A stretch of DNA of 64,000 bases from assembly GCA_030549495.1 (NCBI GenBank), contig JAUIRK010001056.1, forward strand, positions 1,045,501-1,109,500, written 5' to 3'. The notes beneath the pieces were generated by a model that was not told the origin of the DNA, searched no databases, and saw only the letters and a list, made by a program, of their open reading frames with translations. A program made the translations under genes and the position numbers. Source of the stretch: Nectonema munidae. Its lineage: Eukaryota; Nematomorpha; Nectonematoida; Nectonematidae. This document shows, piece by piece, positions 40,871 through 52,300 of the stretch (its first letter is position 1; every line of letters starts with the position of its first letter).

Positions 40871-41502
40871 AATTTTAAACACTTTCAGGTGGTGAAAGCA
40901 CATTTTGTTGGAAAACGCCTCTCTAAGTGTTGGAAAACCATTAAATAATTTAGTTTGAATGAAAATTTCGATCAAAATATTGTAGTATGCTATTTTTCGC
41001 AAATTCTATTCTCTAAGAAAATTCTTGAAGGGGAATTTTTTGTCTGCTACTTGAATATGCTATATAAAACAATGAAACTTGGTTTGTGACGTTTCCCATA
41101 CTTTTAGTGAAGAGAAGAAAAAGATGAAAAGATACTCCATAACAAGTAAGCACTTTGCAAGCTTTTAAATGTAGGGAGGTGCGCACAGCCCAAGCATGGA
41201 AAGATTATCCTGTTATAAAGAGGATTTTTTCAATACCATCGAAAGATAAAACATCCTAACTTCTGCCAATTACGAGAAAGAAAATTGAGATGAGAGTGGT
41301 TTTGAAAAAAGGATAAAAATGCACATTTTCGAGGAAAATAAAAAGAACTTTAAAATGGTTCTTATATTCAAGAAAAAGGCGATTCCTAAAAGTATTAGAA
41401 TGAAAGTGGAAGCCGATGTGGCGCCCCCGGCAAAGCTTTTAGTAACGCTCTCCAACCCTCTCTCTTAAAAAAATGAAAGCGCTGTGTTCTGTGCGTGGCC
41501 GT

Positions 41503-42808
41503 CAGGGTTGTGAGGTCGGAGTCTGTGGAGTGCGCGTTTTGAGATGGTGTTATAGTCGTAATAAGTATTGCGATTTTAAAATGTTCAAGTCCGTAACCAG
41601 AAAAAAATTCGGGGGGGGGGGGGTCTAATAGGTATCCTATGCTCTCTTTATATCTAAAGTCGGTATTTGAGCCCGTAACAAAAAAATTAAAACGCTGATT
41701 TACTTGAGTTTCTTCATATAAGAAACATTTTCTTTCACTAAATTTAAAAACATGTGTAGCTAAGATAAAAATTAAATGAAGTAATTACAAAAGTTTTATT
41801 TATGCAAATAAAGTTTACTAAATAAAAATAACAAAGATAATCAAAACTTTAAAATAAGATTTTATGAAAATAGAGATTGTGCAAAATAGGGGATGATTAG
41901 TTATATCCTCTCTGATGCGAGTCAATCTTCCTTTTTATCATCTTCAATCATTAGTCTTTTTTACAGGGTGTAAAAACATTGTGATAGGATGTTGAGATTG
42001 ATGTTTTTTAGGATTGAGGAAAAGAAAAATATTGAAAATTAAGCGAATTGGTCAATCTTCCGCAAGTAGTTATATCTTTTCAAAAAGGGAGAATGCTGAA
42101 TCGCGAATAAGTGGGGATTGATTGACTATATCAATCTGAGAAATTTAGGTGGAAATGAATTCATAGACACTCTCTTTGGTGCTGAACGTGGCAAAAACGC
42201 AAAATAAAAAGTCTTTACCATTTTGCTCTAACGTTGTGTTTTTGCAAATCATAGAATGAAGCGAAAAATTCAATAAAATTAGGGAATGAACTTTTTCATT
42301 ACACAAATACTTTGTAAAGGAGCAAAACTCAGGTTAGTACTAGAAATAATTATAACAAATATAAAAAATTGTAAAAACTGGACACTTTATTGCAGGATTT
42401 TGCTAACTAGTTTCGGAGTATAAACTCTTTTTTCAAAGCAAATATAAAAAAAATTATTGTTTTTTTTTCATTTTTTTATTTATATATTTGCTTTGAAAAA
42501 AGAGTTTAAACTCCGAAACTAGTTAGCAAAATCAGTAATAAAGTGCCCAGTTTTTACAATTTTTTATATTTGTTATAATTATTTCACCTCAATGGGCATA
42601 TCTGTCAAAGATTTTGTTTTACTAGAAAGTTTGTGGAAAATTTTCTTAAACCAAATACCTAATCTAATTTAGGATTTGAGATTTATGATATTTGAAACAG
42701 AAACAAAAGAAGTCAAAAAAAAATGAATAAACAAAGAAGTCAAAGTGGCATAATGTAAGTATAGGTGGAGTCGGAGTCGCAAAATATATTTCTGACTCAA
42801 CAACCCTG
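41503..42808. mobile_element. Possible non-autonomous hAT element containing a palindrome
   Basis: The left end CAGGGTTGTGAGGTCGGAGTC and the complement of the right end, CAGGGTTGTTGAGTCAG, match for eight bases and stay similar. Flanking octamers GTGGCCGT and GCAACCGT agree at five of eight, all three differences being transitions. The right end also carries GGAGTCGGAGTCG. No transposase lies inside. The two ends could belong to different insertions. Confidence 0.4.
42343..42585. repeat. 243-bp near-perfect palindrome (foldback)
   Basis: Arms 42343-42446 and 42483-42585 are reverse complements with only a few differences (for example GCACTTTATTAC versus GACACTTTATTGCA). The shared core includes GCTAACTAGTTTCGGAGT and TTTTTTCAAAGCAAATATA. 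The loop is about 36 bp and T-rich. No coding content. It could be a foldback transposon or a recent inverted duplication. Confidence 0.85.
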
Positions 42809-43460
42809 GCAACCGTAGTTCATTTTTTATCATTAAGAAATTTTAAACACCATTTTTAAAGAATAACCAAACAAAATGAATGATAGGTTTCAGATTGTGC
42901 AATTAAATCACATTTTTGTGTTTCACTATGATAAAAATCGTTAATGATATCAAAAAATTGATTTCCATTAGAATTAATAGGACTTTTTAAAAGTTTTTCT
43001 CAATTCTACCAATTGAGGTCTATTCTATATATATTTTTTTATATTAGTCAAAAAAAGTGTTGCCCGCGAGCATATGCCCCTCCCCCTTTTGTGAGGGATC
43101 TGACAATATCACTCATTTGGATGTTTAAAATGATTCTAGACTGGCTCCTTCTAACGAAACTTAGAATAACACACAGCAAACGAGGGGACGATTAATCAGA
43201 ACCAGAAATCGTAAGAATCCTGCTTTTTCAAGCGTCTCTATCAGAAACATAAAAAAAATTTACTGCTTCTTCCTGTTATTTTGTACCATCTCCTCAAATT
43301 CGATAAAGGCTCTTATCTGATGAGTAGTTAAAATCTAAAAGGTTTCGATCTTTACTCCAAAATTTGACTGACGTTACATGAATTTCAACTTCGAATTTGT
43401 ATGTTTAAAATAACATTCTAAAATGAAAAAATGAGCTGTTTTCAAATTTTAATCAATTTC

Positions 43461-44066
43461 TTATAATACATTGATAGAGCTACTTCTTCTCTCGTATTTA
43501 AAATCGAAAAGATAGTTTACTTCAGTTCTGCAAGTCAGGAAAAGCGAAACTTTTGTTAAAAAGTTTTTTAAATCAAGAAGAATCAGAAGCGAACTTTTTT
43601 TAATCGCCATCGTAATCATACAAAGTGTTGGCATCCTAGCATCACTAATCACAACTAGTTTCTTGCTTACAAAATCACCCTTCTCGCTGATATAAATGGC
43701 ATATATATAAATATATGTTGTGGTAAAATAAGAATTCGGTATGATTAGCGATTGTACTGATATGTCATTTGTATTAATATGCTTAGCATTTGTCCAAACA
43801 AAATATTCATTCATGATAATACCAAGGCTTTTGTGATTCAATAAAAAAAGTTGTGATACATTTCTCTGTATTAATATGAAAGGAAGTGTCGTCATTTGTT
43901 GGTACACGCGTGCCACACTCGTTTTTAAAGGGTAAAAACTTATGTCAATTTGATTAAAATGAATGAACATTTGAAGAGGGTAAAAATGGATATCCCTGCA
44001 AAAAAGACATTTGGTTAGTTGATTCGTTCCATCTCTGAGCACAATGAAAGTTGGATACAACTTCAA
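43461..44066 (-). CDS. Unrecognised open frame, about 200 codons
   Basis: A 606-nt open frame in strongly AT-rich DNA, long enough to be noteworthy. A TAG lies just before its first codons and the first in-frame ATG is only at about residue 33 (MFIHFNQID), so if real it probably begins with an upstream exon or at that ATG. An overlapping frame (44169-43954) also looks composition-biased and may carry the preceding exon. No domain, signal peptide or transmembrane pattern recognised. It may be a chance frame or an old element. Confidence 0.3.
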   Translation of the reverse strand: MKLYPTFIVLRDGTNQLTKCLFCRDIHFYPLQMFIHFNQIDISFYPLKTSVARVYQQMTTLPFILIQRNVSQLFLLNHKSLGIIMNEYFVWTNAKHINTNDISVQSLIIPNSYFTTTYIYIYAIYISEKGDFVSKKLVVISDARMPTLCMITMAIKKSSLLILLDLKNFLTKVSLFLTCRTEVNYLFDFKYERRSSSINVL

Positions 44067-44462
44067 GTTCTACATGTAGGAAGATGGAACAAGAACGTGG
44101 CTGTCCTAGTAAGTTGGTAGAAGAGAAGGGATAAATAAACGTAGAAGGAAAAGCGTTAAATTGCGTCAAACGATTTGAATGTTTACATGTAAAAAAGAGG
44201 AAAACGATATTTGAGAATTAAATTTTATGGTAATTTTTAAAAGAAAAGAATATTTACGTGGGAAGATGGAGAAGAGAAAAGTGGCTGCAAATATTTAAAA
44301 GTGTAGTTTCATTGTTAAAATAAAGAAGGTAATTTATTTTGTAGGAAGGAGGAACACGATTTGAAATGAAGGTTTCTCATCTCACCTCTTGAATTTTAAA
44401 TGAAATGAAAGTTATTCGTGCGATGCTGATGAGTGGTGGTGGTTCATTGTAAACTTCGCGCC

Positions 44463-44482
44463 TCTCTCTCTCTCTCTCTTCT
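44463..44482 (+). repeat. (CT)n microsatellite
   Basis: About nine CT dinucleotides in a row, preceded by GCGCCTCT and followed by TTCTCTC. The surrounding 44170-46065 interval has no gene or repeat that I recognise. Confidence 0.8.
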
Positions 44483-46068
44483 CTCAAAAGCAGGACAATG
44501 GAAATGAAAAGCGATTCGCGCGTCAACCACCAATTATTACTATGGAAGAAAGATGAGACTGCCTGACCACCTTGAAATATACGATCTTATGAATAAATGT
44601 CGACACAACATACTACTGCGGACAAAATATAGGGTGTGAAAAAATATCAAAGCTTTAAAAAATTCAAGCAAAAAACGAAACTATTTTAACGTAGCTACTA
44701 ACAAACTAACTTTTTTTTGTCATTTTTATATATAAAAAAAAAATTTTTTCTATCGAATTTTCCCACTCTGCACAAGTTGTCGGCATTTTGTATAAGTAAA
44801 TTGCAATACCCTTGCCATATTTAAAGGAATATGTAGATAAAAATTATATTCTTTTTTTTTAATTATTCTTTGATATTTTGTTCTTAGTAAAATTTTTGAA
44901 AAAGGATTTAAAACTGGAAAAGTTCGGTTCCGTGACCTCCTGCAGATGCGGAACATGGCAGATAATTGACGCACCCTTGAAAATCACCCCAAACACCCAG
45001 TAACCATACATGTCATTCCTTCTTTGTATTTTCTTAGTCTTATCTCATGATAATATTGTAAATGTATAGCATGTAAAAATACGTATATTAACAGGTAGTG
45101 TTATACTCACATCTAACATCAAGGAATAACAGTTATTGCATAGAGCAGACACGTTTGGGTTCCGAAAAAACATGGCTTCCGCTTAAAAATGGTTGGTGTT
45201 CCGCAAAAAAGTTTAAAGTAAAAATTTGCAATAAACACATCCTCAAAGTTAAACTTCTAAAAAAAATTGTCAACTAATGTATATTGCTCTATTATATAAT
45301 GGTAAAGGTTCATTCTTTGGGTCTACACGCTCAGGCGCCCATAGTGAATAAAATATACTTAGGAATCAATATGAAAATAAAGAAAAATTAATTACATTAT
45401 GATCACAGAAGGTGGAGTTCTCCAAAACATTTACTGTAAATGCGAGCTTAGTATCAGAAACGAAAGTTTTAGTTTCTTTTAGTTTTGGTCTGGTAAACAA
45501 TATATGGAGAAAACGTTAGATTAGTTAAGAAATTTAGTATAAATAGAAAAATATTCGCCCGCTAATCCTAGAAATAGAGACATTATATTTACATTTTAGC
45601 GAATATCCCAAAAACAGGATATTATATTTACATTTTGGGGAGCATCTGATATAGGAATTACTTTTTTCCTGAATAACCAAAGAACTAATCATCTAAACAT
45701 AATTAACTTTTTATCTGACAAGGTAAATAACTAAGTCCGCTACATCATAAATGTAGGTACTTGTATAAATTTGGGAAATTAAAAGAAAAACATAGGGGGA
45801 CACTTTAAAACTTTATTATTTCGCTACCTATGTTTTTTTCAAGAACATACCCCGACTCCAAGTACGACTCCGATATAAAAAGCGTATTTTGGAAGAAATA
45901 AATCTTTATTGGATTTCCTGAGTCTTTATCAACCTTAGATATTGAGGAAGTGTGCTTACAATATAAAATAAAGCACGTGTTCAGAGAAAGCGAAAAATCA
46001 TAACGCTTTTCGCATCATTTGTTTGGCAGTAGTGATGTCTATTATTAAGAGAGAACTATAGAACAAAT

Positions 46069-46074
46069 TTTATT
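46069..46074 (-). promoter_or_regulatory. Poly(A) signal AATAAA of CNOT9
   Basis: Lies about 41 nt past the CNOT9 stop codon on the minus strand (TAAAATAAAATT). A short A-rich context, but no long poly(A) tract that would mark a recent retrocopy. Confidence 0.5.
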
Positions 46075-46114
46075 TTAAATTTTGATAATTTAATGCTAAT
46101 ACACAAAAAATCCA

Positions 46115-47017
46115 CTAAAAATTTGAACTCTGGGAAATCAAGGATGTGATGGAATCTGTGGCAGGCGTGGGAGTGATAGAGAGGGAGTTGAAGGAAACGT
46201 CATTCAAATTCTTAGAAAGCTGAGTCAGCCACGTGCGGATGGAGGTGTCTTCCTTCAAGCACATGCTGAAGGTGCCATCTCTCAGAGGATCAGGAAGACA
46301 CTGGCGCAACGCTTCTTTAGCGCGAGGGTTGTCGGATAGACGGAGATAGCAGCGAACCACGTGCTTTAGGAGACGCGTCGTCGGTTCGCGCGCCAACGCC
46401 AGAACCATCTTTCCCAGGATCATGGCCACGTGCGAAAAGCGTTCATAGGTCTGGCAGATGTAGGAGAGGCCGGTCTCGTCCAGCAAGATCTTTTCGAGGA
46501 TGAAGGTGGCCACCGTTTTGGACAATTCTGTTCCATTTTCCATGATTTTCAAGCAAAGGGGTATGATTTCGGTGGAGAGGAGAAAGGTAATGACTTCTTG
46601 GTCATCCGCTTTAACAAGAGCACCGATAACGCCCAGGCTCGTGAGGCGCAAACACTCAAACGATCTCTGCTGACTACTGACGCTGAGAAAGGCGTAAAGG
46701 TAGAGCGGAATGTACGCTTTCAGAAACTCGGGCCTCGTTTCGGGGTGGGACGCTAGACACTGCATCAGGGCTAGTGCGTTGCAAACACGCGTGGACTGTT
46801 GAGCTGTCAAGCTGGGCGGGCTCAAGTGCACGTAGAGGGAAACGATTTCGTGGAGGAGAGAAGCGACAGTGCCAAAGGAGTTCCAGAGCATGGGTGCCAA
46901 GTCAGGAATGCTCTCTCTACGCCTACTCAGTTCAAGGAGGGCAGCTTCTCTGGTTTCAGGATTGCACATATCATTGATGCACTGATACACTCTGTACATC
47001 TCACTCGATGACTGCAT
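46115..47017 (-). CDS. CNOT9: CCR4-NOT complex subunit 9 (Rcd1/CAF40), 300 aa
   Basis: The armadillo-repeat subunit of the CCR4-NOT deadenylase complex, a docking surface for RNA-binding and GW182-type proteins. The frame aligns end to end with human CNOT9 (299 aa): [100 protein letters not shown] and [20 protein letters not shown] are highly conserved. The C-terminus is divergent and serine-rich. The coding region is intronless here and much richer in G+C than its surroundings. A strong acceptor (gctgattcctag) 12 nt upstream of the ATG suggests a 5' intron, so a few N-terminal residues or only the 5' UTR may lie upstream. Confidence 0.95.
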   Translation of the reverse strand: MQSSSEMYRVYQCINDMCNPETREAALLELSRRRESIPDLAPMLWNSFGTVASLLHEIVSLYVHLSPPSLTAQQSTRVCNALALMQCLASHPETRPEFLKAYIPLYLYAFLSVSSQQRSFECLRLTSLGVIGALVKADDQEVITFLLSTEIIPLCLKIMENGTELSKTVATFILEKILLDETGLSYICQTYERFSHVAMILGKMVLALAREPTTRLLKHVVRCYLRLSDNPRAKEALRQCLPDPLRDGTFSMCLKEDTSIRTWLTQLSKNLNDVSFNSLSITPTPATDSITSLISQSSNF

Positions 47018-49180
47018 CGCAGTAGGCGTCTAGGAATCAGCGAGAAGATTAAGAGAAGATATGAGTTAAAGCTTGAAAGAAACTAAACAAAAAGAACGCA
47101 TTACATTCAAGTGGTCACAATCGAAACAGCTTTATTTAGGTTCAAAAAAAGGTGAGAGTAGAGAGCTGCCATTCAATGATTGGAAAATATGAGCGAGGAA
47201 TACGGTAAGGTACAAATCTTTATTAAAAAGAATACTTTGACTGTATCAGTCTTTTTTAACTTGTCAAGAAGAAAACAGAAAAAAACATCTTTTTGTGGTG
47301 AAGATGTAAAGAACGCATTTCTTGTGAGTACAGATTTATATGCCATAAAAGCCAATCCCTTCATTTCCTGTTGACTTAAGTTCAAAAATTTCAGTCAAAA
47401 TAATCTTTCAGAATTTTAATTTATCATACTATCTTATCATAGTCCTCGTTCAAAGATTTAAAAAATACGAATGTTTCAGATACTAAACAACAAGTTCCTA
47501 ATATAAAAAATATATGTAATTGGTAAAAGGATTTCAAAGTAGAAAAGTAAAAAGTAATTGACAACGTCAGGATTAAGGGATATGAAAATAAGTGATATTT
47601 CATTGACATAAAGATTAGATGAAGCAAATGAAGAAACATATCTAGAGATGCATCATTTAAAAAGATAATAATTTTTGTGAAACATTACATAGAACTAATT
47701 TTTTGTATAAACCAATATGATATCAATTTTAAAGATATGATTTAAATCAGGGACTCACATCATTAAAATTAGGAGGGGTTGGAGTTGGGTAGATTCTGCT
47801 TACAATCAGAATCACAGAAATGCATAAAATCATAACAATTTTTAAAAAAAAAACAATCAGAATCAAAGTTGTAATTAAAAAATTCAGAGAATCAGAATCA
47901 TTATCTAGAATCGGCCGTAACCTTCGGAGCGGGTGAATTTTTTTAGAACTTTTAACTCAAAAATTTCCCATCAATGTATTTATTTTTTATACGAATTATA
48001 TGAAAAATATTCTTAAAATGACTTAAAGGATGAAATTATGGTCGCATGAAAGCGCTAATGCTAAATTAGTGTAGGAGATAAATAAAAATAATTAAAAGCT
48101 AAAACTGAAATTGCTATCAAGGACGAGAAGGCATTTATCCCACGTGAAATGGAATTAGAAGGTGATACTGGCCAGGCCCCGTCCCCTTAAATGTGCAGCG
48201 CTGATTTAAACCCCTTGAAAAGTTTCTAGAGCAAAATGAGTTAATCAAGGCTAGATTAGTTAGATCAAAGAAGATGCAGCATGATTAGGAAGGACTTTTG
48301 AGTAAAATGGGAATGTATTTATCCCTAACACTAGGACAGGGCTTGAGTTGATTAATCATTTTATTTCCTAATTAAGAGGATAAAAGCAGGATTGCGGACT
48401 CAGAGGTAAAAGCAGGATTGCGACTATGGCCCAAATATACAAATACTTAACAAATTTGCCTATCCCTTTAAAATCTCCAACTCCGACTTTGTAATCCTGA
48501 TATATGTAGTCAGACCCTAAAAATGGGGCTGAATCGGTTCGGTGAAAATTTTTCCAAATTGTTAGTGTCACGAAACAACGAATTCGTGTAGCATTCGATA
48601 CGATGCATACAGTACACGCGTATTTGGCAGGAAGACATTGGGCTAGGCCCTATTTTTCAAAGAGTACTAAATTTTTTAGATGCGCAATTTCCTATCATTA
48701 TAAAAATACTCCCCTCCCCAAGCCCCATCCAAAAATTATAAGCCACTAAACACATATATAATATAATGAAGTAAAAAAATATAAGGTAATTTCGCCATTT
48801 TGGTCACTTGTGTTGATACCGGAAATGTAAAGGTGTTTTCAACATGCAGTAATTTTCACATAATCCACAAATTAACTACTTTAGAAGTTAAAATATACAC
48901 GATTTTTTAAAGTTAACGTTTAAACGACTGCTTAATCTTTTAAGCATCAGGTTTTTGAAAATGAATGGTCTGTTTTTCTTTTTCAATGATTTTTGTATAA
49001 CCTAAAGAAGACTTTATTATGTATTTCATCCAACACTGTCGTCCAATTAGGTCTTAAGAGTTAAGTTAAATTCTTATAATATATATCATAGAATGTTTAA
49101 TGAGTTAAATAGAGCAGGGGTAGATATAGTTAGCAACGAGGTTCTAGCATCCCTCTCGCCCAACAACTTCTTCTGAAATC
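47018..49180. other. Intergenic, few recognisable features
   Basis: Upstream of CNOT9. A possible hAT-type end (CAGGGACTCACATCATT) lies at about 47752 and a decayed TTAA-MITE-like stretch (AATGGTCTG ... GTCTTAAGAGTTAA) at 48930-49065. There is no coding frame I can support. Confidence 0.45.
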
Positions 49181-51491
49181 TTACCTATTTCAAGAACGTA
49201 TTTAGCTAGGGAGCTATAGCCCCCTCCCCCCAGTTAAAGTTTAAATTAGAAAATTTTTTGATTATCATTTAGCATTTGTGAATCGTCAGTAAACAAATAT
49301 TTAACGTTTTCAGCAGAAGAGAGAGAAAAAATGTTCAAATTTTGAAATCAAACATTAAAACTGTGCTGTTCTGTGCAAGACAAAATATTGTCCTGTGGTG
49401 AAGCTATGATTCCTCACAATATATTAATTCAGCTAACATAAACTGTACAACTTTTCAGAAGCAACTTGACTTTAGAATAGATGCTGGTGACTAAGTTTTG
49501 GGAGAACATTTTAAAAATGCTGGAAAATATGCAACGTTTTACTGATTGAAATCATGGGCAGCATTGTTGAAAGAAAGATTGTGAATGATATAAAAGAAGG
49601 TCCATATTACAGCTGCGTATCTGCTAATGAAGTCAGAGACGTGTCCAATAAAGAGCAATTAGGAATTTTTATTCGGTTTACAGAAAAAAGGGTAATGAGT
49701 AACAAGTTGTTGAAATGCTTGATAAGCATTACTTATTTCATTTTTCAGACAATATTAGAGAAGAGTTTCTTAAATTTATTGAGGTAAGCTCAGGCACAAG
49801 CGGTGAAGCTCTTTCAAAGGTGATACTTAATGTTGTGACTAGTTTGTGCTTAGAGCCACTAAGAATGAGAAAATATTATGATGAAACTGGTACATATTTT
49901 ATTTTGTTTTTAAGTTAAAAAATCTAAGTAACAAATACATAATTGAATTCATTTCTACAGATTTAGGTAATATGAGTGGCAAAGTAAAATGCAGTATCCC
50001 AAAGCATTGCCCTTCCGGTGTGCAACTCATCAACTAAATAGATGTGTAATCCATTCTTGTAAGAAACATGATGGGTTCAATTGATAGAGTACACTGGCTA
50101 GATAAGAATTATTTTATTTTACTTATTAAGATGTTAATGATTTTCAATGTTTCTCCAAAGCAACACGCTTGTTTAAAGAAATACGTGAAAAACTTAAAAT
50201 TGAAGGTAATACAAATATGTTAATTTTAGAAGCGATTTTTCTCCAATTTTTATCATCAACAAGTTTTAGTAACTTTCATAGCCACTTTGCAAAACAAGAT
50301 GGACAGAACAACACGATGCGTTGAAATTGTTTATTTTTTTATCATCAATGGTTGATGCAATGTCTTAACTTCTGTTAAATGAAACTCGAACGTCTGTTAC
50401 ATCTGAATTATCTGTATTTATGATGGACATCACCTCGTTTCAATTTATAGTTATGTTGATTATCGTGACTCGCTGCTTAGCATAAATTAAGCCTATTACT
50501 GTGGCTTTGCAAGGAAGAACTATTGATGTTATCAAAGCAATGAAAGAAGTAGACGTTGTTAAAAGTTATTTAGATGATTTACGCAATCATATTGAAATTC
50601 GTCCTAAAATATAATTTAACAAAGCAGTAGAAATTGGCGCTAGTTTGATGTTTTGCCTAGTAAACCACGAATATGTGGCAAACAAGCAAATCGAAGTAAT
50701 ATAATTGCAGAAACATCAGAAGACTACTATAGGAAAAATCTAACCGTTGAATTCTTGGACATTTTAATTAATCAAATAAAATTTCGATTCAATGAACTTT
50801 AGACAAAAGCAGCAATGTGATTAAATGTAATTCCTGAATTTTTAAAGGACAGTGAAAAATAAGATCAAACTGGCCAGTGGTTTTGATCTTCTAGCTCCTC
50901 AATCTTTAGCGATTAACTACATCTTTGGAAACAAAAGTGGAAATTAGTAAATGAAACACATCAACAGTTGAGAAAAGCTTAAAAGAATGTTCTAAGCAGT
51001 TATATCGAAACATACATAAAATACTTTCAATTACAAGTGTGTTTCTAGTCACATTTTGCAAGTGTGAAAAAAGCATAAGTAGTCAAGGCCTTGTGAAAAC
51101 AAAACTAAGATCTTCAATGGGACAGGCAAGATCTTCGGGCTTAACATTATTAAGAATACATAGAAATACAAATATCGATCAAAATCAAGTAGTTTTAGAA
51201 GAATGTCTTTACCAAATATTTTATCTGCTTTATATTTGACATTTTTTATAATTTGTTTTTTAATAAAATATTTTATAAATACATCTACTTTGAATTGACT
51301 TATCGATATTTATGGAAAGTTTATCTAAGGTGAAAAATTAATAGGTAGTCATTTTTTCTGGATATGCTTCTATATTTAATTTTATAAACTATTCACAGTA
51401 AAAAACATTTGATATCTATATACTTTAAAAATTTTAGCCCCCCCCTCTTCCAACATCCCTTATCAAAAGACGTTTTGAATTTGCTACTGAG
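49180..51491 (+). mobile_element. hAT-Tip100-like remnant, middle and C-terminal parts
   Basis: Frame-broken DUF4371 matches: CARQNIVL, FRIDAGD, GSIVERKIVNDIKEGPYYSC, ANEVRDVSNKEQLGIFIRFT, then FLKFIEVSSGTSGEALSKVI. Later come ALQGRTIDVIKAMKEVDVVK and the hAT dimerisation end LRSSMGQARSSGLTLLRIHR. The right end CCCCCCCCTCTTCC ... TTTGCTACTG (complement CAGTAGCAAATTCAAAACGT) fits a Tip100 terminus; the left side has CGTATTTAG and a matching C-run. Many stops and frame changes, clearly dead. Confidence 0.75.
49554..51239 (+). pseudogene. hAT transposase (P52rIPK/ZMYM-like) pseudogene
   Basis: Pieces at 49554-49787, 49715-49918, about 50480-50830 and 51039-51239 follow one another in the order of a DUF4371 plus C-terminal dimerisation transposase. 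The catalytic stretch between 49920 and 50470 is badly eroded (NMSGKV then HLLDKNYF-like remnants). The last block, LRSSMGQARSSGLTLLRIHR, is the best conserved. Confidence 0.7.
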
Positions 51492-51910
51492 GCAACAGAA
51501 GTATTTATCATAATTTACAAATATATTAAATATCTATATTTTATTTTTAAAATCTTTACTAACTGAAAAAAAATATTCAGCCTTTTTACAGCAATAACAA
51601 ACAATCTCTAAAAACATCAAAGTATTTAAAAGCTTAAAAATATTCTTTAAAGTAGTGTTTGATATTCAATTTAAAATATAAAAATAGATTTACTTTTTGG
51701 GAAAAAATGGGAAATATACTCTAATAAATTATATTTAAAATTTTTCAAAGTTTCTGGTAAAATTTTAAGTATCGACATTTTAAAAAGATTTTTAAAAAAA
51801 ATTTAAAGAAATATATTTTTGAAATTATATAAATCTAAGAAAATTGTTATCTTTGAACATATTATTTTAATTTATAAAGTTCTTATTGTGAAAAAATTAA
51901 AGTTAAACAA

Positions 51911-51996
51911 TAATTTAATTGATTGATTGAAATTGACGCAGCTTGTAGATAGATGTATCCGAAAGCTGGCAAAGGTGCTTAAGTATATTTAATATA
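51911..51996 (-). mobile_element. 3' end of a LINE related to the 10-kb element
   Basis: The reverse complement reads CTTAAGCACCTTTGCCAGCT, TTCGGATACATCTATCTACA, AGCTGCGTCAATTTC and then an AATC-repeat tail. It parallels 14314-14380, where CTTAAGCGTTATTGCCAGCT is followed by TTCGGATGCCTACATCTACA, AGCTACGTTAATCCC and ACTC repeats. Only the extreme 3' end was inserted, typical of LINE 5' truncation. Confidence 0.75.
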
Positions 51997-52224
51997 AAGT
52001 CATATTAAGGTTTTTATAAAGTCAATACTAAATTTGCAAATTTATATTTCTTTAAAAATATAAAATTAAAATTAAAAAAAGATTTTTTTGTATGGGTTCT
52101 TGATAAACTTAATTAAAAATATAATCGCATTTTCGCAATATAATATTTTATTTGAATTATTTCATGAAAGAAAGTCAAAGAATATTTTTATAAATAGAAA
52201 AAGTATTTATTAAGCCTTAAAATA

Positions 52225-52300
52225 GAGCCTCAATGTTTGTTAGGGTGTACCCTTCAACTTAACAGTTGAATTTCAGGGTTCGATTCGGAAGGCTTCCGAC
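52225..52300 (+). repeat. tRNA-like repeat unit
   Basis: GTTAGGGTGTACCCTTCAAC, then a TTCAACTTAACAGTTGAA stem and a B-box GGGTTCGATTC. It resembles the head of a SINE. No acceptor-stem pairing, so it is not a functional tRNA. The rest of 51500-52757 shows nothing else besides the LINE end at 51911. Confidence 0.4.

Noticed and set aside
41613-41624. Poly-G run considered as a G-quadruplex or element end
   Set aside because: A single uninterrupted G run without further G tracts; no element boundary visible.
46430-47011. Plus-strand open frames of up to 108 codons opposite CNOT9
   Set aside because: Antisense shadows caused by the high G+C of CNOT9; no family resemblance.
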